A stretch of DNA of 57,430 bases from Nitrosomonas communis. GTDB lineage: Bacteria > Pseudomonadota > Gammaproteobacteria > Burkholderiales > Nitrosomonadaceae. The stretch spans positions 1 through 57,430 of the forward strand of contig NZ_FOUB01000021.1 in the NCBI RefSeq assembly GCF_900114745.1. The letters run 5' to 3'. The notes beneath the pieces are model-generated. The model had not been told where the DNA came from. It saw only the letters and a list, made by a program, of their open reading frames with translations, and ran no database searches. This document shows positions 26,049-37,600 of the stretch, piece after piece (position 1 is the first letter of the stretch; the number at the start of each line of letters is the position of its first letter). A program made the translations under genes and the position numbers.

Positions 26049-26899
26049 TAACGCGAGTTCGGGATAAGAAAAGCAGCAAAAGGAATCTGAATTCCTTATG
26101 ATGAAGCGATGTGGGAAAAGAATTTCATCACTACAAGAGTCAGATTCCAATGGATGCTTAATATTTTTTGTGCGATTAACGATTTTCATAAAGGGTTTGA
26201 GCCGTGGTGGAAGCAGCGTTTAACGGAGTCATCGCTGAAACGGCGTCAGCAGCGAGGCGCGCTGTGTCTAAGTAAAGTCATGATCATCATGGTGGGGTTT
26301 CATCTGTCCGGTTACCGGACGTTTAAGCACTATTATTCGACCAAGATCAGTATATGCCACAATCGCCGCATTGGGTCGCATAAAGTAATGGCAGAGTTTG
26401 TTGCTCGGGAAAAACTAGTGTGGATTGGTTTTATGGGTTCAAGCTGCACCTGGTCATTAATGACTAAGGAGAATTGCTGGGGTAAAAGTAACAGCGGGCA
26501 ATGTGGATGACCGTGATTCCCTACCGGAACTGGCGCGCTCTTTGTTTGATAAACTCTTTGGTGCCCGGGATTACACCTCGCAGTCACTCTTTGAGCAACT
26601 GTGGGAGCAGGGCATGCAGCTCGTTACTAAAAGTGCGTAAGAATATGAAAAACAAGCTGTTGCCACAGTTTGGCAAGCTCCTGTTACGTAAACGCTCAAC
26701 CATTGAGATCGTCAATGACCTATTGAAGAATATCTCGCAAATCGAGTATTCCCGCCATCGCAGCCTAGTTAATTTTTTTCTTAATCTGATAGCTGGATTG
26801 GTGGCTTACAGCCTTTGGGAGAAGAAACCCTCGCTTAACATTAGGTTTTCTCAAGCTCTTCCAGTGGTAGGGGATGATTCTTATGTCGAACTCACGTTA
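26049..26899 (+). mobile_element. degenerate IS982-family element
   Basis: Terminal inverted repeats TAACGCGAGTTCGGGATAAG (26049) and CTTATGTCGAACTCACGTTA (ending 26899). The transposase begins at 26109 (MWEKNFITTRVRFQWMLNIFCAINDF) and continues to GYRTFKHYY. An in-frame deletion of roughly 60 codons then removes the first catalytic Asp region, and it resumes at STKISICHNRRIGSHKV. A frameshift near 26410-26430 moves the remainder (GFKLHLVINDQ..., GNVDDRDSLPEL, KNMKNKLLPQFGKLLLRKRSTIEIVND, SQIEYSRHRS) to other frames. It is not active on its own. Confidence 0.85.
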
Positions 26900-27024
26900 C
26901 ACTAAGTTCCGTCCTGACTAACTGCTCCTACCTCTATGCTGATGCGCTTTAATATATTGGTTGCCAAAATAGCATGCACGCACGGACAAACCTAGTGGTC
27001 ATAAACAAAATAGCAATATGCCAT

Positions 27025-27393
27025 ATAGTATGATCCCGCTTGAATTCAAGTAATAAGTGCAACCCACCAATTTTTCAGCATCTGTGCCTGATAATTCGCG
27101 GAACATCTAGTAGTGCGTCCTAAACTCTAAGCACTTTCTTGGCCTGCTGTTAGGTTTGTGGACAGCTTCCAATACCTGCTGGGTAGTCACATCCAGCAGT
27201 CCCATCGTTTTAGGGAAATATTGACCTAACAGCCCATTGGCGTTTTCATTCTGACCACCCTTCCACGAGTGATAGGGTTTGACAAAATATGTTTCACATT
27301 CAAGCGTATTTGCTACTTCTTCATGCTTAGCGAACTCCATGCCATTGTCAAAGGTGAGAGTATGCACCCGATCCTTGAATACATCATTCTGTT
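27025..27393 (-). pseudogene. IS30-family transposase, C-terminal fragment
   Basis: Reads NDVFKDRVHTLTFDNGMEFAKHEEVANTLECETYFVKPYHSWKGGQNENANGLLGQYFPKTMG...KPNSRPRKCLEFRTHY, with the D and E of the IS30 DDE core (TFDNGMEF, ENANGL). A TAG at 27107-27109 interrupts it, but the family tail continues in frame as MFRELSGTDAEKLVGCTYYLN. The N-terminus is missing; the fragment ends within about 10 bp of the LolA-like gene stop. 26900-27024 shows nothing else. Confidence 0.82.
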
Positions 27394-27399
27394 ATCACC

Positions 27400-28035
27400 T
27401 TACTGATCAAACAAACCCACAGGGAATGTTGGGTTGATTTGATAATCCAATATCTCCACCATCTCAATCAGACTACCATCCGTGCCATAACTCATCACTT
27501 TGAGTGGAAAACCGTTCGTTACGTCTAACCACAAATCCATCCGTGACACAGCGCCTACACTGAAGCCACCTGCTCCCTGCACACTAATTTGCAGGGCAGA
27601 CTGACCTGCAATAGAATCTGTACCAAGCACAGTTGTCTTGCCCTGATTTTGCAGTAACATCACTTCCTGATACAAAACCCCTAGATCTGAGCGGTCTATC
27701 CTCTGACCAGATGGACCCTGAATCATTTTATTCTCCGGGCTTAGACTAAGCGAAGGGAAGCTACTATCTCCAAATAGCCATAATTTAACCTTTTCAGTTT
27801 TTGGGCTATAAACCAGTACGGTCCCATTAAATGGCTCAATTACTTCCATTCGGACATACCCCGGTTTTTTATAGTAATAACGTAAGACATCGGTTTTATC
27901 AGACAGATTACCGTATGAAGATTTGATGGTTGCCTGATATGTCTCAACCTGCTGGTAATAATCAGCGGCTTCCTGAACAAGATTAGGGCTATCAGCAGAT
28001 AATAGCGCCATTGTAAGCATCAGGCCGGGCAACAT
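27400..28035 (-). CDS. LolA-like periplasmic lipoprotein-carrier-fold protein
   Basis: 211-aa exported protein with the half-barrel LolA/LolB fold: residues 20-120 read VQEAADYYQQVETYQATIKSSYG....LRYYYKKPGYVRMEVIEPFNGTVLVYSPKTEKVKLWLF, a typical pattern of beta-strands that line a lipid-binding groove, and the tail VEILDYQINPTFPVGLFDQ is usual in the family. A short signal sequence (MLPGLMLTMALLSADS) precedes it. A GAGGAG site 10 nt upstream supports the start. It is not the canonical LolA (no neighbouring FtsK or LolB); such proteins often handle lipids or polymers in outer-membrane biogenesis. Link to the acylated siderophore is possible only by position. Confidence 0.7.
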   Translation of the reverse strand: MLPGLMLTMALLSADSPNLVQEAADYYQQVETYQATIKSSYGNLSDKTDVLRYYYKKPGYVRMEVIEPFNGTVLVYSPKTEKVKLWLFGDSSFPSLSLSPENKMIQGPSGQRIDRSDLGVLYQEVMLLQNQGKTTVLGTDSIAGQSALQISVQGAGGFSVGAVSRMDLWLDVTNGFPLKVMSYGTDGSLIEMVEILDYQINPTFPVGLFDQ

Positions 28036-28343
28036 TTATTAAAGCTCCTCAAGCTAATGATATCGCTTCATCTTCATTCATGGAAATAAATATGTCATTC
28101 CATTTCACAATCAAACATAGTACGAAGGCGAACCGCAGATAGTATAAATAATTTGGCAAGGAAAAATTGACAAAATCAGATTTGATTTAAAAATGGAATA
28201 AGTTGTATCGATATCAATTCTAGCACTACAACACATAGCGCTATAGCCCAAGTTTATCAATTCGGTATCTAAGAGCTTGTCAGACTTAATGTGATTCCAA
28301 TAAGATATCAGTTGATTTGAATTGAATGCTGAAAATACGAGAG

Positions 28344-28385
28344 ATGGACCGCTTTATTACTGCTGACCGAGAGATTGCCTGGTTA
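28344..28385 (+). pseudogene. possible IS1182-type transposase N-terminal scrap
   Basis: MDRFITADREIAWL resembles the start of IS1182-type transposases (M.RFI..DR...LLPPS). The match is lost at the hairpin beginning at 28382. Short and uncertain. The stretch 28036-28343 to its left is AT-rich and has no coding sequence I can support. Confidence 0.35.
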
Positions 28386-28420
28386 GCTTACCTCCGGCTT
28401 TTTGCCGGAGGTAAGCTAAC
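28382..28420. repeat. perfect 17-bp hairpin
   Basis: Arms GTTAGCTTACCTCCGGC (28382-28398) and its exact complement (28404-28420) enclose a TTTTT loop. No T-run follows on either strand, so it is not a classical intrinsic terminator, although it lies downstream of the assembly-line operon. It sits exactly at the junction of the IS1182-like scrap and the ferritin relic. Confidence 0.85.
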
Positions 28421-28424
28421 ACTA

Positions 28425-28560
28425 TTCTTGCATGCATCAACGCGTTGGTTGTAAAGATCAATTGCTTGTAATTCCTCGCGCAAGGAAATAATCGCTCGAT
28501 GCATATCACGTGTTACGTCAGACAGTTCCTGAATAGACTCGGATAGCTATCAGTAGACAT
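28425..28560 (-). pseudogene. encapsulated ferritin (EncFtn), N-terminal relic
   Basis: From an ATG at 28558-28560 with a GGAG site upstream it reads MSTDSY. After a one-base frameshift it continues ESIQELSDVTRDMHRAIISLREELQAIDLYNQRVDACKNS, which follows the encapsulin-cargo ferritin pattern (..ETRDMHRAIVSLMEELEAVDWYNQRVDAC..). One metal-ligand region (the E in the REELQAID helix, Tyr-Asn-Gln in the next) is visible. The EKEH-containing second helix that completes the di-iron site is absent because the gene is cut at the hairpin. No encapsulin shell gene is in the window. Confidence 0.6.
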
Positions 28561-28607
28561 AGTCATTCTCCAATTTTATAGTGAGTAAAAAGACTAGCTG
28601 TTTTATT

Positions 28608-31600
28608 CTATAAATCAATAATGCAATTTGTTTGCTCAGGTAAGGTTGTCGACAATAACGATTCTATATCCAGCAGGATTTGTTCGGTCCGGACGATACC
28701 AAAATGATCCGCTTCAATCTCAACTGAGCGAATTTCGGCAGATTTAATTTGCCGTTCCAGTACCAGACGATCATTGATCTCACGGGTCGTTGCCCACCAG
28801 CACGTTATTTGGCATTTTAAAGAACGCAGTGTGCAGGTTTGCAACGACAGCATTTTTAAATGGCGCGCCACGAGAAAGATATTCGCCAATTCTTCCGTAC
28901 CCATCTCGGCATAACCTTGCATAGCCGTTTGTCCATTCGTTCGGCTTTCGGCTTGCCGGATAGCGAGTACCCTTTCGAGTAAATAGACGATGACCTGCTT
29001 CGACACCGCAACCGCAGATTGGCTGGCTAACGTTGTCTGAAGCGCAACATTAGGCATCACGCCAGGAATCGCTACCGAGACAAAATCAAGAAAATCCAGC
29101 TGCCAATCACCTTGCTGCGGTGATTCCGTTCCAGGAACGTAAAGATCGATCAGGCCCAGAAACGCAACCGTCTGCCCTGCATCTTCCAGCAACGCGGCAA
29201 TCATGGCAGCCAGTGTCCCACCCAATGACCAGCCCAGCAAATGATAAGGCCCTTCTGGTTGCACAACGCGAATCATGCGGCAATAATCTTCTGCCATTTG
29301 GTTTAAAGAGGTGTCGCGGTGGGCAGGATTGGCAAGCATGCGGCAAGGTAAACCATAAACAGTCCGCAGCCCTTGCAGGCGCCGGGCAAGTGGCTGGTAA
29401 TCAAATACCGTGCCCAGACCCGCGTGCAGGCAGAACAACGGTTGAGTTCTGCCATCGTCAGCCGCCTGGTTGAGCATCAATAGCCCCTGATTGGGTTGTG
29501 GTCGTTTATCCAGACCAAGCAAACCAGCGATGGTTGGGCGTTGGATCAAATCCCTCAACTTGAAATCCAGCTTCACATCAGGCAGACTGCGCATGCGTGC
29601 CATCACCTTCAGGCTGGATAGAGAATCTCCACCGAGCGCAAAGAAATTGTCCGTTTCCCCGACACGCTCAACGCCTAGAACTTCCTGCCATATGTTTGCA
29701 ATCAATCTGGCTTCTGGCGTCGAAGGCGCTTGATAATGCGCTCCTGGCAAACAATCAGGCTCTGGTAATGCTTTGCGATCAAGCTTGCCGCTCGGTAAGC
29801 GCGGTAAGTTAGTCAGTGTTATAAAATGGGCTGGCAACATATATTCGGGCAGTCGTTCGCCAAGGGATTGTTTGAGTTGCGCGATCAATTGCTGTGATGA
29901 TTGCTTGGTCACGTCTTGTTTGGCGGGTACGATATAGGCTACCAACTGGGCGCCGCTTGCTCCCTGGTGAACAGTCACAGTCGCTTCTGCGATACCGGTT
30001 GCTTCACGAATACGGGCCTCAATTTCACCCAGTTCGATGCGAAACCCACGTATTTTTACCTGGTGATCTGCACGACCGATATATTCGATGTTGCCATCTT
30101 CCATCCACCTGACCAGATCACCCGTACGGTAAAGGCGACCGCCCTTTTCGTCGAAAGGATCGGCGAGAAAGCGTTCTGCCGCCAGACCAGCTCGTCCCAA
30201 ATAACCGCGTGCCAGTCCATAGCCGCCAATATAAAGCTCACCCACGATGCCCATCGGCACAGGCTGCATATCGACATCCAGCACATACACGGCGCGTTCT
30301 CCCACTGGGCGTCCAATCGGCGCATAAGCGCATTCGAAACTGTTGTTGGCATCGGTTTTCCAGATCAAGGGAGTGACGACGGTTTCGGTGGGTCCATAAC
30401 CATTGATCAGAGTTTGCGGCCGCAACGTCTGGCGAATCAAGTCATAAGATGCTTTTGGCATCGCTTCGCCACCAAAGACATAAAGCTCTACCGGCGGAGG
30501 ATCATTGCGTGGGTTAGCCCATTCCGCAACCTGACCAAGATAGGCAGGAGGGAAGGCAGCATTGGTAATACTGTAATGACGCAAAGCATCATAGGTCTGC
30601 TCGGCGGTCCATAATTCCTGATCGCGTACCGCAAGCCCCGCCCCTACCGTCAACGCAGTAAGCCAGCGTTCATGCGCGCCGTCGAAGGAAAAGGACATGA
30701 ACAGCAGTTCACAGGAACGAGGCGTCATCTCATAAATGTACGCAGTGGCCTGACAGTGCATGGCAAGTGGGCCATGGGTAACTGCCACACCTTTAGGTAG
30801 CCCGGTCGATCCCGAGGTGTAAATCACATAAGCGAGATTGTGCTCATGTACTGGCATTTCGGGATTGCACACCTGTTCGGCCTCAAGCTCGATTGCATCC
30901 AGGACAAGGACAGGCACGGCCGTATTGAATTGGAATTTTGTGAGCACCTTGCTCTGCGTGATTAGCAGCGATAAGGCGCTGTCTTTCATCATGAACGCAA
31001 GCCTATCAGATGGATAATCTATATCAAGCGGCACATAAGCTGCGCCTGACTTGAGAATAGCGAGCAGCGTTACGATAACATCCAAGGAACGTTCCATCGC
31101 AACGCCGAACCGTATCTCCGGTTTAGCACCTAATTGAATCAAACGATGTGCTAGTTGGTTTGCGCGCCTGTTCAGTTCTGCATAAGTCATTTCCTGCTCG
31201 CCCATCAGCAGCGCGATGGCATCGGGTTGGTGTACTGCATTATGTTCGATCAGATAATGAACGGGTTGATAGAACTGCGACCAGCTACGCATTGTCTCCG
31301 TATCGCTACGCAGCATTAGCAGCCGATCAAGTTTCTCCTTGGCGAGCCCCCTCAATTCTCCCACCACACACTGCGGGCAAGCCATCATTTCCCGCATCAG
31401 GCATTCCATATGGCTGCGTAATTCAATTACAAATTCATCGGTAAAATCATGGCAACCATAAGCATATTCGATATCTAACGTATCCCCGACCGTCACTTGT
31501 AAATCCATGGCATAGCCGGTTAACCCTTTGCCGGCAATTTCGCCGAAACGCAGACCATATAGTTCATTACTGCGCAAGGATGTATCGATCGGATAGTTTT

Positions 31601-34600
31601 CAAAAACGACAATGCTGTCAAACAGCGGTTGCCCAGGAAATCCCGCCCAGCGCTGAACATCTGCAAGCGCACTATGTTCATAATCGCGTAATCGGGCATT
31701 TGTTTGCTGCAACGACTGTAAATATTCATTTACCGTCAATTCGCTGCGGCGCGCTACTGGCACCGGGATCATATTAATAAACAAACCCAGAATTTCGTCT
31801 GCTCGCGGCAGGCTGGGCGGACGCCCGGCCACAGTTGCACCAAAGATGACGGTCTGTTTTCCGGTATAACGTTGCAATAACAGCGCCCAGGCTGCCTGGA
31901 CAAAGGTATTTAAGGTTACGCGCGTTTGCTGCACAAAGGCTTGCAAACGACGGGTTTCTTCTGGGCTTAAGCGTGTATAAACCTGGGCAAAACCAGATCG
32001 GCTCTGATTCTTTACTGCCTTCGCGACCGATCCTGCTAACAACGTCGGTCCTTCAGTGTTACTGAGTTCAGTTTGCCAGAAACGCTGGGTTGCGTGACTG
32101 GTCTGCTTGGCCAACCAGCGTACATAAACGCCATACCCTGGCCCTGCCGGAGGTAATATTTCACCGTTATAGCAACGCAGCCAATCGCTGATCAGTATAG
32201 AATCGCCCCAACCATCTACCAGGATATGGTGTTTGGTCCAAATCAACTGATAACGGTTATCGTCTAGCCGAATCAAGCACAAGCGCGCCAAGGGAGGATG
32301 AAGAAAATCGAATTCCCGCTTCAGCTCCTGATCAGCATAGGCAATAAGACGCTCGTCCAGACTATCCTGATCCCGCCAATCCAGATGGATTACTGGCGCT
32401 TCGCTTTGCTTGAAGACAATCTGTAAAGGACGTGCCAATCCCACTCGCCATAAAAAACCCGTACGCAGCACGGGATGGCGGGTAATCATAGTCTGCCATG
32501 CTTGCGCTAGCTGCGGAGCATCAAGGCCCTCGACTTCAACGCTGATCTGACTCACATACAATCCAGTGCCAGGTGCCTCCAGGGTATGAAATAGCATTCC
32601 TTCCTGTGTCGGCGATAATGGGTAGATATCCTCGATTTCATCATTGCTGAAGGGTAATGTCGCTAAGAGACTTTCATCAAGGTAATCTTCCAGATACGCA
32701 CGCTCGAGTAGAGGCGCCAATGAAGGCGTTTCGTCCAGAGATTCTGACAGGAGCTCAACGACTGGCGCGAGTGCAGCAATTGTTTGCCGTTCAAACAATT
32801 GGCGTGGTGTGATTTTTAAGCTTGCGCGTCGCGCCTGAGTCACAATCTGCAAACTGAGGATGGAATCACCCCCTAGCTCAAAGAAGTTATCATTGCGTCC
32901 TACCCGTCCAAGACCTAATCCTTCGGCCCAAATTGCCGCCAAGGTTTTTTCTACTTCCCCTTCGGGTGCTGCATATTGCTTATCGCTGATAAGTTCCGGT
33001 TCAGGCAAGCGTTTGCGATCCACTTTACCGTTTGCATTCAACGGGAGATTTTCCAGCACGACAATTGCCGAGGGCAGCATGTAATCAGGCAGGGTTTGCG
33101 CAAGCGCCTCGCGCAATGCTTCCGTTGTCAATGTGCTGCCTGCATGTAATGAAACATAGGCTGCTAGCCGCGTGCCGTTTGGCCCATCCTTGGCGACTAC
33201 CACTGCTTCCCTCACAGCCGGCTGATGCAGCAATTGTGTTTCGATTTCACCTAATTCGATACGAAAACCTCTGATTTTGACCTGATGATCCACCCGCCCC
33301 AAGTATTCGATTTGTCCATCCGGGCGCCATCTCGCCAAATCGCCCGTGCGATAGATCCTTCCTCCCTGCTCATCGAATGGATCAGCCACAAATCTTCCGG
33401 CTGTCAATCCAGCTCTGTTGAGATAGCTACGCGCGAGCAATTTTCCTCCGATATACAACTCTCCCGCTACGCCCGGCAAAACGGGCATCAGATTGGCATC
33501 GAGCAGATAAATATGACGTGCAGGCAGTGGTTTGCCAATGGTGACCACCGGCTCCTGATCGTGGCCCTGTGCACCTCCTGTGCTTCCGCCACAATCGGCA
33601 GTGGTTGCTGTCACGATTGCTTCGGTTGGTCCATAAGTGTTCAGTAAAGTTATTCCCTCCAAGCCAGCTTGCTGCCAGGCCTTGATGCCTTCGGGTGACA
33701 TCGCTTCACCCCCTGCATGCACTTGTCGCAATGCACCATAGTCCCGTGGCCCTTCTTTGGCAAAGTCTTGCACAAGCAAAAACCAGTATGCGGTAGTCAA
33801 ATCGGCAACTGTTATCCGTTTATCGATCAATTCGTGGTAGAACGTTTCACTGTCCCAAAGTGCGGGTCCGCGTAACACGATCGTAGCGCCAACACACAGT
33901 GGTGGAAAAAACTGCTCGATAAAACCATCAAAATTGATGGTGGAAAACTGCAGCATACGATCACGACTGCTTAGCTTAAAGAACTCAACGGCGATCAGCG
34001 CATGTTCAACCAGAGCATGGTGTGCAACAGCTACCCCTTTGGGTTGGCCGGTAGAACCAGAGGTATTGATGATATAAGCCAGATCCTCGCCATGTAGCGT
34101 GACAGTGGGATTATCCTCGGATGAATGGGTCAAATCCAACGTATCTAAGATCAGTACGCGACCTGAAGTAGGACGGGGAATTTTTGCCTCAATCGCCCGC
34201 TGGGTCAGCAGTAGTTCGATGGCACTGTCCGTCATCATGTAGTTTAACCGCTCCCTTGGATAATCCGGATCGAGCGGTACATAGGCGCCGCCCGCCTTGA
34301 GAATAGCGAGTAGCCCCACGACCATGTCGATCGATCGCTCCACCGCAATCCCCACCTGGCTCTCCGGCTGAATTCCCAATGCAATCAAATGATGTGCCAA
34401 TCGGTTTGCGCGGCGGTTCAGTTCGGCATAGCTAAGTTCGGTATCACCAAAAATCAGCGCGATCGCTTCCGGACGCTCCTTTGCTTGCTGTTCTATCAGT
34501 CTGTGTACCGGTTCAGCTGAGATATACCGCTTCTCATTTACTCCCCAACTCTTAAGTTGTGCCTGCTGCGCTTCACTCAAAATAACCAGATCGCCTAGCT

Positions 34601-37600
34601 GCTTAGCAGCGCTTTGCATAATTTCACGCAGCAGTCTCTCAACTTGCGTCGCGAAGCCATTGACAGTCGCTTCGGAAAAAAACTTGCAATTGTAACTGTA
34701 CTGCAGATTAAATCCATTACTCTCAACAACTGAAACAGTCATTGGATAATTCGTCTCCTCACGCCCCTGCACGTTTGTAATCACGAGCCCACCCGGGGTA
34801 TGGTGCTTGAAAGCTTCATCCAGGGGATAATTCTCAAATACCAAAATACTATCAAATAATTCCTGTTGCCCTGCCCAGCGCTGGATTTCGTATAGCGGTG
34901 TATGTTCATGTTCACGTGAAGCCAGATTCTGCGCTTGTAAAATACGCAGCCATTCCCCCACCGCAAGCTCTGGTTTAAGTTCAACTTTCATAGGTAAAGT
35001 ATTGATGAACAATCCTAGAATCTGATCTGATCCTGGCAAATCGGTCGGTCGACCGGCAACGGTTACGCCAAAAGTCACCGCATCCTGGCCCGTGTAATGA
35101 CCGAGCAATAAAGCCCAGGCTGCTTGCATGAGGGTATTGACCGTAACTCGTTCCTGCCGGGAGAAATGAATCAACGCTTCGGTAAACTCATGATCAAGTG
35201 GACATACAACTTCCTGGTAACCTTCATTGGCTGATGGAGATGCAATTGACCCAGCCAGCTTAGTAGGCTCGCTGAATTGACTTAACCATGCCTGCCAATA
35301 ATCTTCTGCTGCTTTTCGCTCGTGCCCTTGCAACCATTCGATGAAATCCCGATAACGGGCGCGAGGTGATGAAGGGAGCACGCCGCCATACTGCCGCAAC
35401 ACTTCACCAAGCAATTGAGAAGTACTCCAACCATCCACTAACAAATGATGAATTGTCATAATGACGTGATAGCGATCATCAGCCAGGCTTACCACAGCAA
35501 TACGCATAAGCGGCGGCTTCTTCAGATCGAATCCCTGTGCATGCTCCGATTGCGCAAGGTCATCGAGCGCCTGCTCCAAAGATGCCGTGGAAGACATGGT
35601 GCGATCACGCCAATCCATGATAACAAAAGGAAGCTCAGCTGTTTTGGCGACCCATTGTAGAGGGATATTGCCTTCCTGTAGGAAACCGGTGCGCAATATT
35701 TCATGCCGATCGATTGTCCCCTGCCATGCACTTCTGAATCGTTCTACCGACAGGTGTCCAATCTCCGCTCTGAGTTGACTGAGATAAACGCCGCCCCCGG
35801 TATCGAAGACACTATGAAATAGCATACCTGTCTGCATCGGAGAAAGAGGATAAAGATCCTCAAGCTGATCCATAGGAATGGGCAGGCGATCCAATTCATC
35901 CTGGGTGATCTGGAGTAAGGGAAAATCAGAAGGGGTAACCGCACGAATGCCTTGTGTGCAATGGGCGATCACGGATTCAAGCTCAGCCAGGAAAATACGA
36001 ATAAACGCCTCAATGTTCACTCGCGTATAACGAGCTTTGCTGTAGCTTACTTCCAGGCAAAATCTACCTTCATAAATATGACTATTGATCGATAAATCAT
36101 GTGGTTGCAACGTACTCTGATCCATCAAGTCACCAATAGGTTCACTGGCCAATTGCCAGGGAGTATCCGATTCAAAGCTAGTATCGAATTGTCCTAAGTA
36201 GTTGAATACGACTTGCGCTTTAGGCAAACTGGCCAGGATTTGTTGCTGCGCTTCAGTTCCATAGTATTTGAACAGACCATAGCCCAATCCTTTGTGCGGG
36301 ACCTGCCGCAAACATTCTTTGATACGCTTGATCCGTGTAGCTAAATCACCTGTTGGATCGAGTACCACTGGAAATAAGGAGGTAAACCAGCCTATCGTGC
36401 GGGATAGATCAATATCAGAATCCAGATCTTCGCGTCCATGACCTTCCAAATCGATCATAATTTTTTCATGGCCACTCCATCGGCATAACGCGCTACCCAG
36501 GGCGGTGAGCAGCAAATCGTTCACTTGCGTACGATAGGCTACTGGTGCGTCCTTGAGCAGAGCCTGCGTATTCGCTTGATCGAGTTTCATGGTCACACGA
36601 TCGATGTGCCGCATGGCATTTGAGCCTTCCCGGTAATCACGAGGAAGCGCAATAGGAACGTCTGTCAGGCTCTCCCAATAAGCAAACTCAGCAGCATGAG
36701 TCGAGGGGAAATGCTGAAGCCGTTGGGACCAAATGGCATAATCGGTCGTCGCCTCAGGCATGACGATGGTTTCACTGCGCATTGCCTGATCATAAGCGGT
36801 TTCAAGATCATCCAGCAGAATGCGCCAGGAGACGCCATCAATTACGAGGTGATGAACCACTAGCAAGAGACGCTGTGTCCCATCGACCATGTCAATCAGC
36901 ACGGCGCGCAGGAGCGGTCCTTCATGCAGATTTAAGCTGCACTGCGCTTCATGGCACAATGCCATGAATTGCTCGCTATCAGCCGCGTAACGTATCCACA
37001 GCAGATTCTGTGCAACCGAATCAGTCGCGCGCTGCAGCCATTGACCATTGGCTTGTGTGGCATAACTAAAGCGAAGCGCCCGATGATGTTGTACGACCGC
37101 TTGCAATGCTTGATCAAGCCACTCGGTTTGCAACCGATGGTGGCTTTTTAGCAATACGGCCTGATTCCAGTGATGCTGTGCAGGTATGGATTGTTCAAAA
37201 AAATCAAGCTGAATCGGCAACATGGGGACAGGGGCGGCTGCATCAAACCCGACCTCGTTTGTAAAGCCGGTTGTCACGCCTTCTCCCATGGGCTTGGCTA
37301 AAACCGCCAGCGCGGCGATCGTTTGCCGCTCAAATAATTGCCGTGGCGTAATTTTCCAACCTGCCTGCCGTGCTTTGGTTACAATCTGCAAACTGAGAAT
37401 CGAATCTCCTCCCAATTCAAAGAAATTATCGTTGCGCCCTACCCGGCCAAGGCCCAATACTTCCGACCAGATCCTGGCGAGAACTTCCTCCACTTTCCCT
37501 TCGGGTGCGGCGTATTCGCCCTCGCTGACAAATTCCGGCTCCGGCAAGCGGCTGCGATCTACTTTGCCGTTCGCATTCAGGGGAAGGCTATCCAGCACGA

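Noticed and set aside
28608..28650. Frameshift at the C-terminus of the trimodular NRPS
   Set aside because: The TE retains its late His motif (EADHFGI) and a normal length to the stop, so the end appears genuine.
29901..30614. 237-codon open frame on the plus strand inside the large NRPS
   Set aside because: It is antisense to the third A domain, has no ribosome binding site, and its translation has the irregular composition of a shadow frame.
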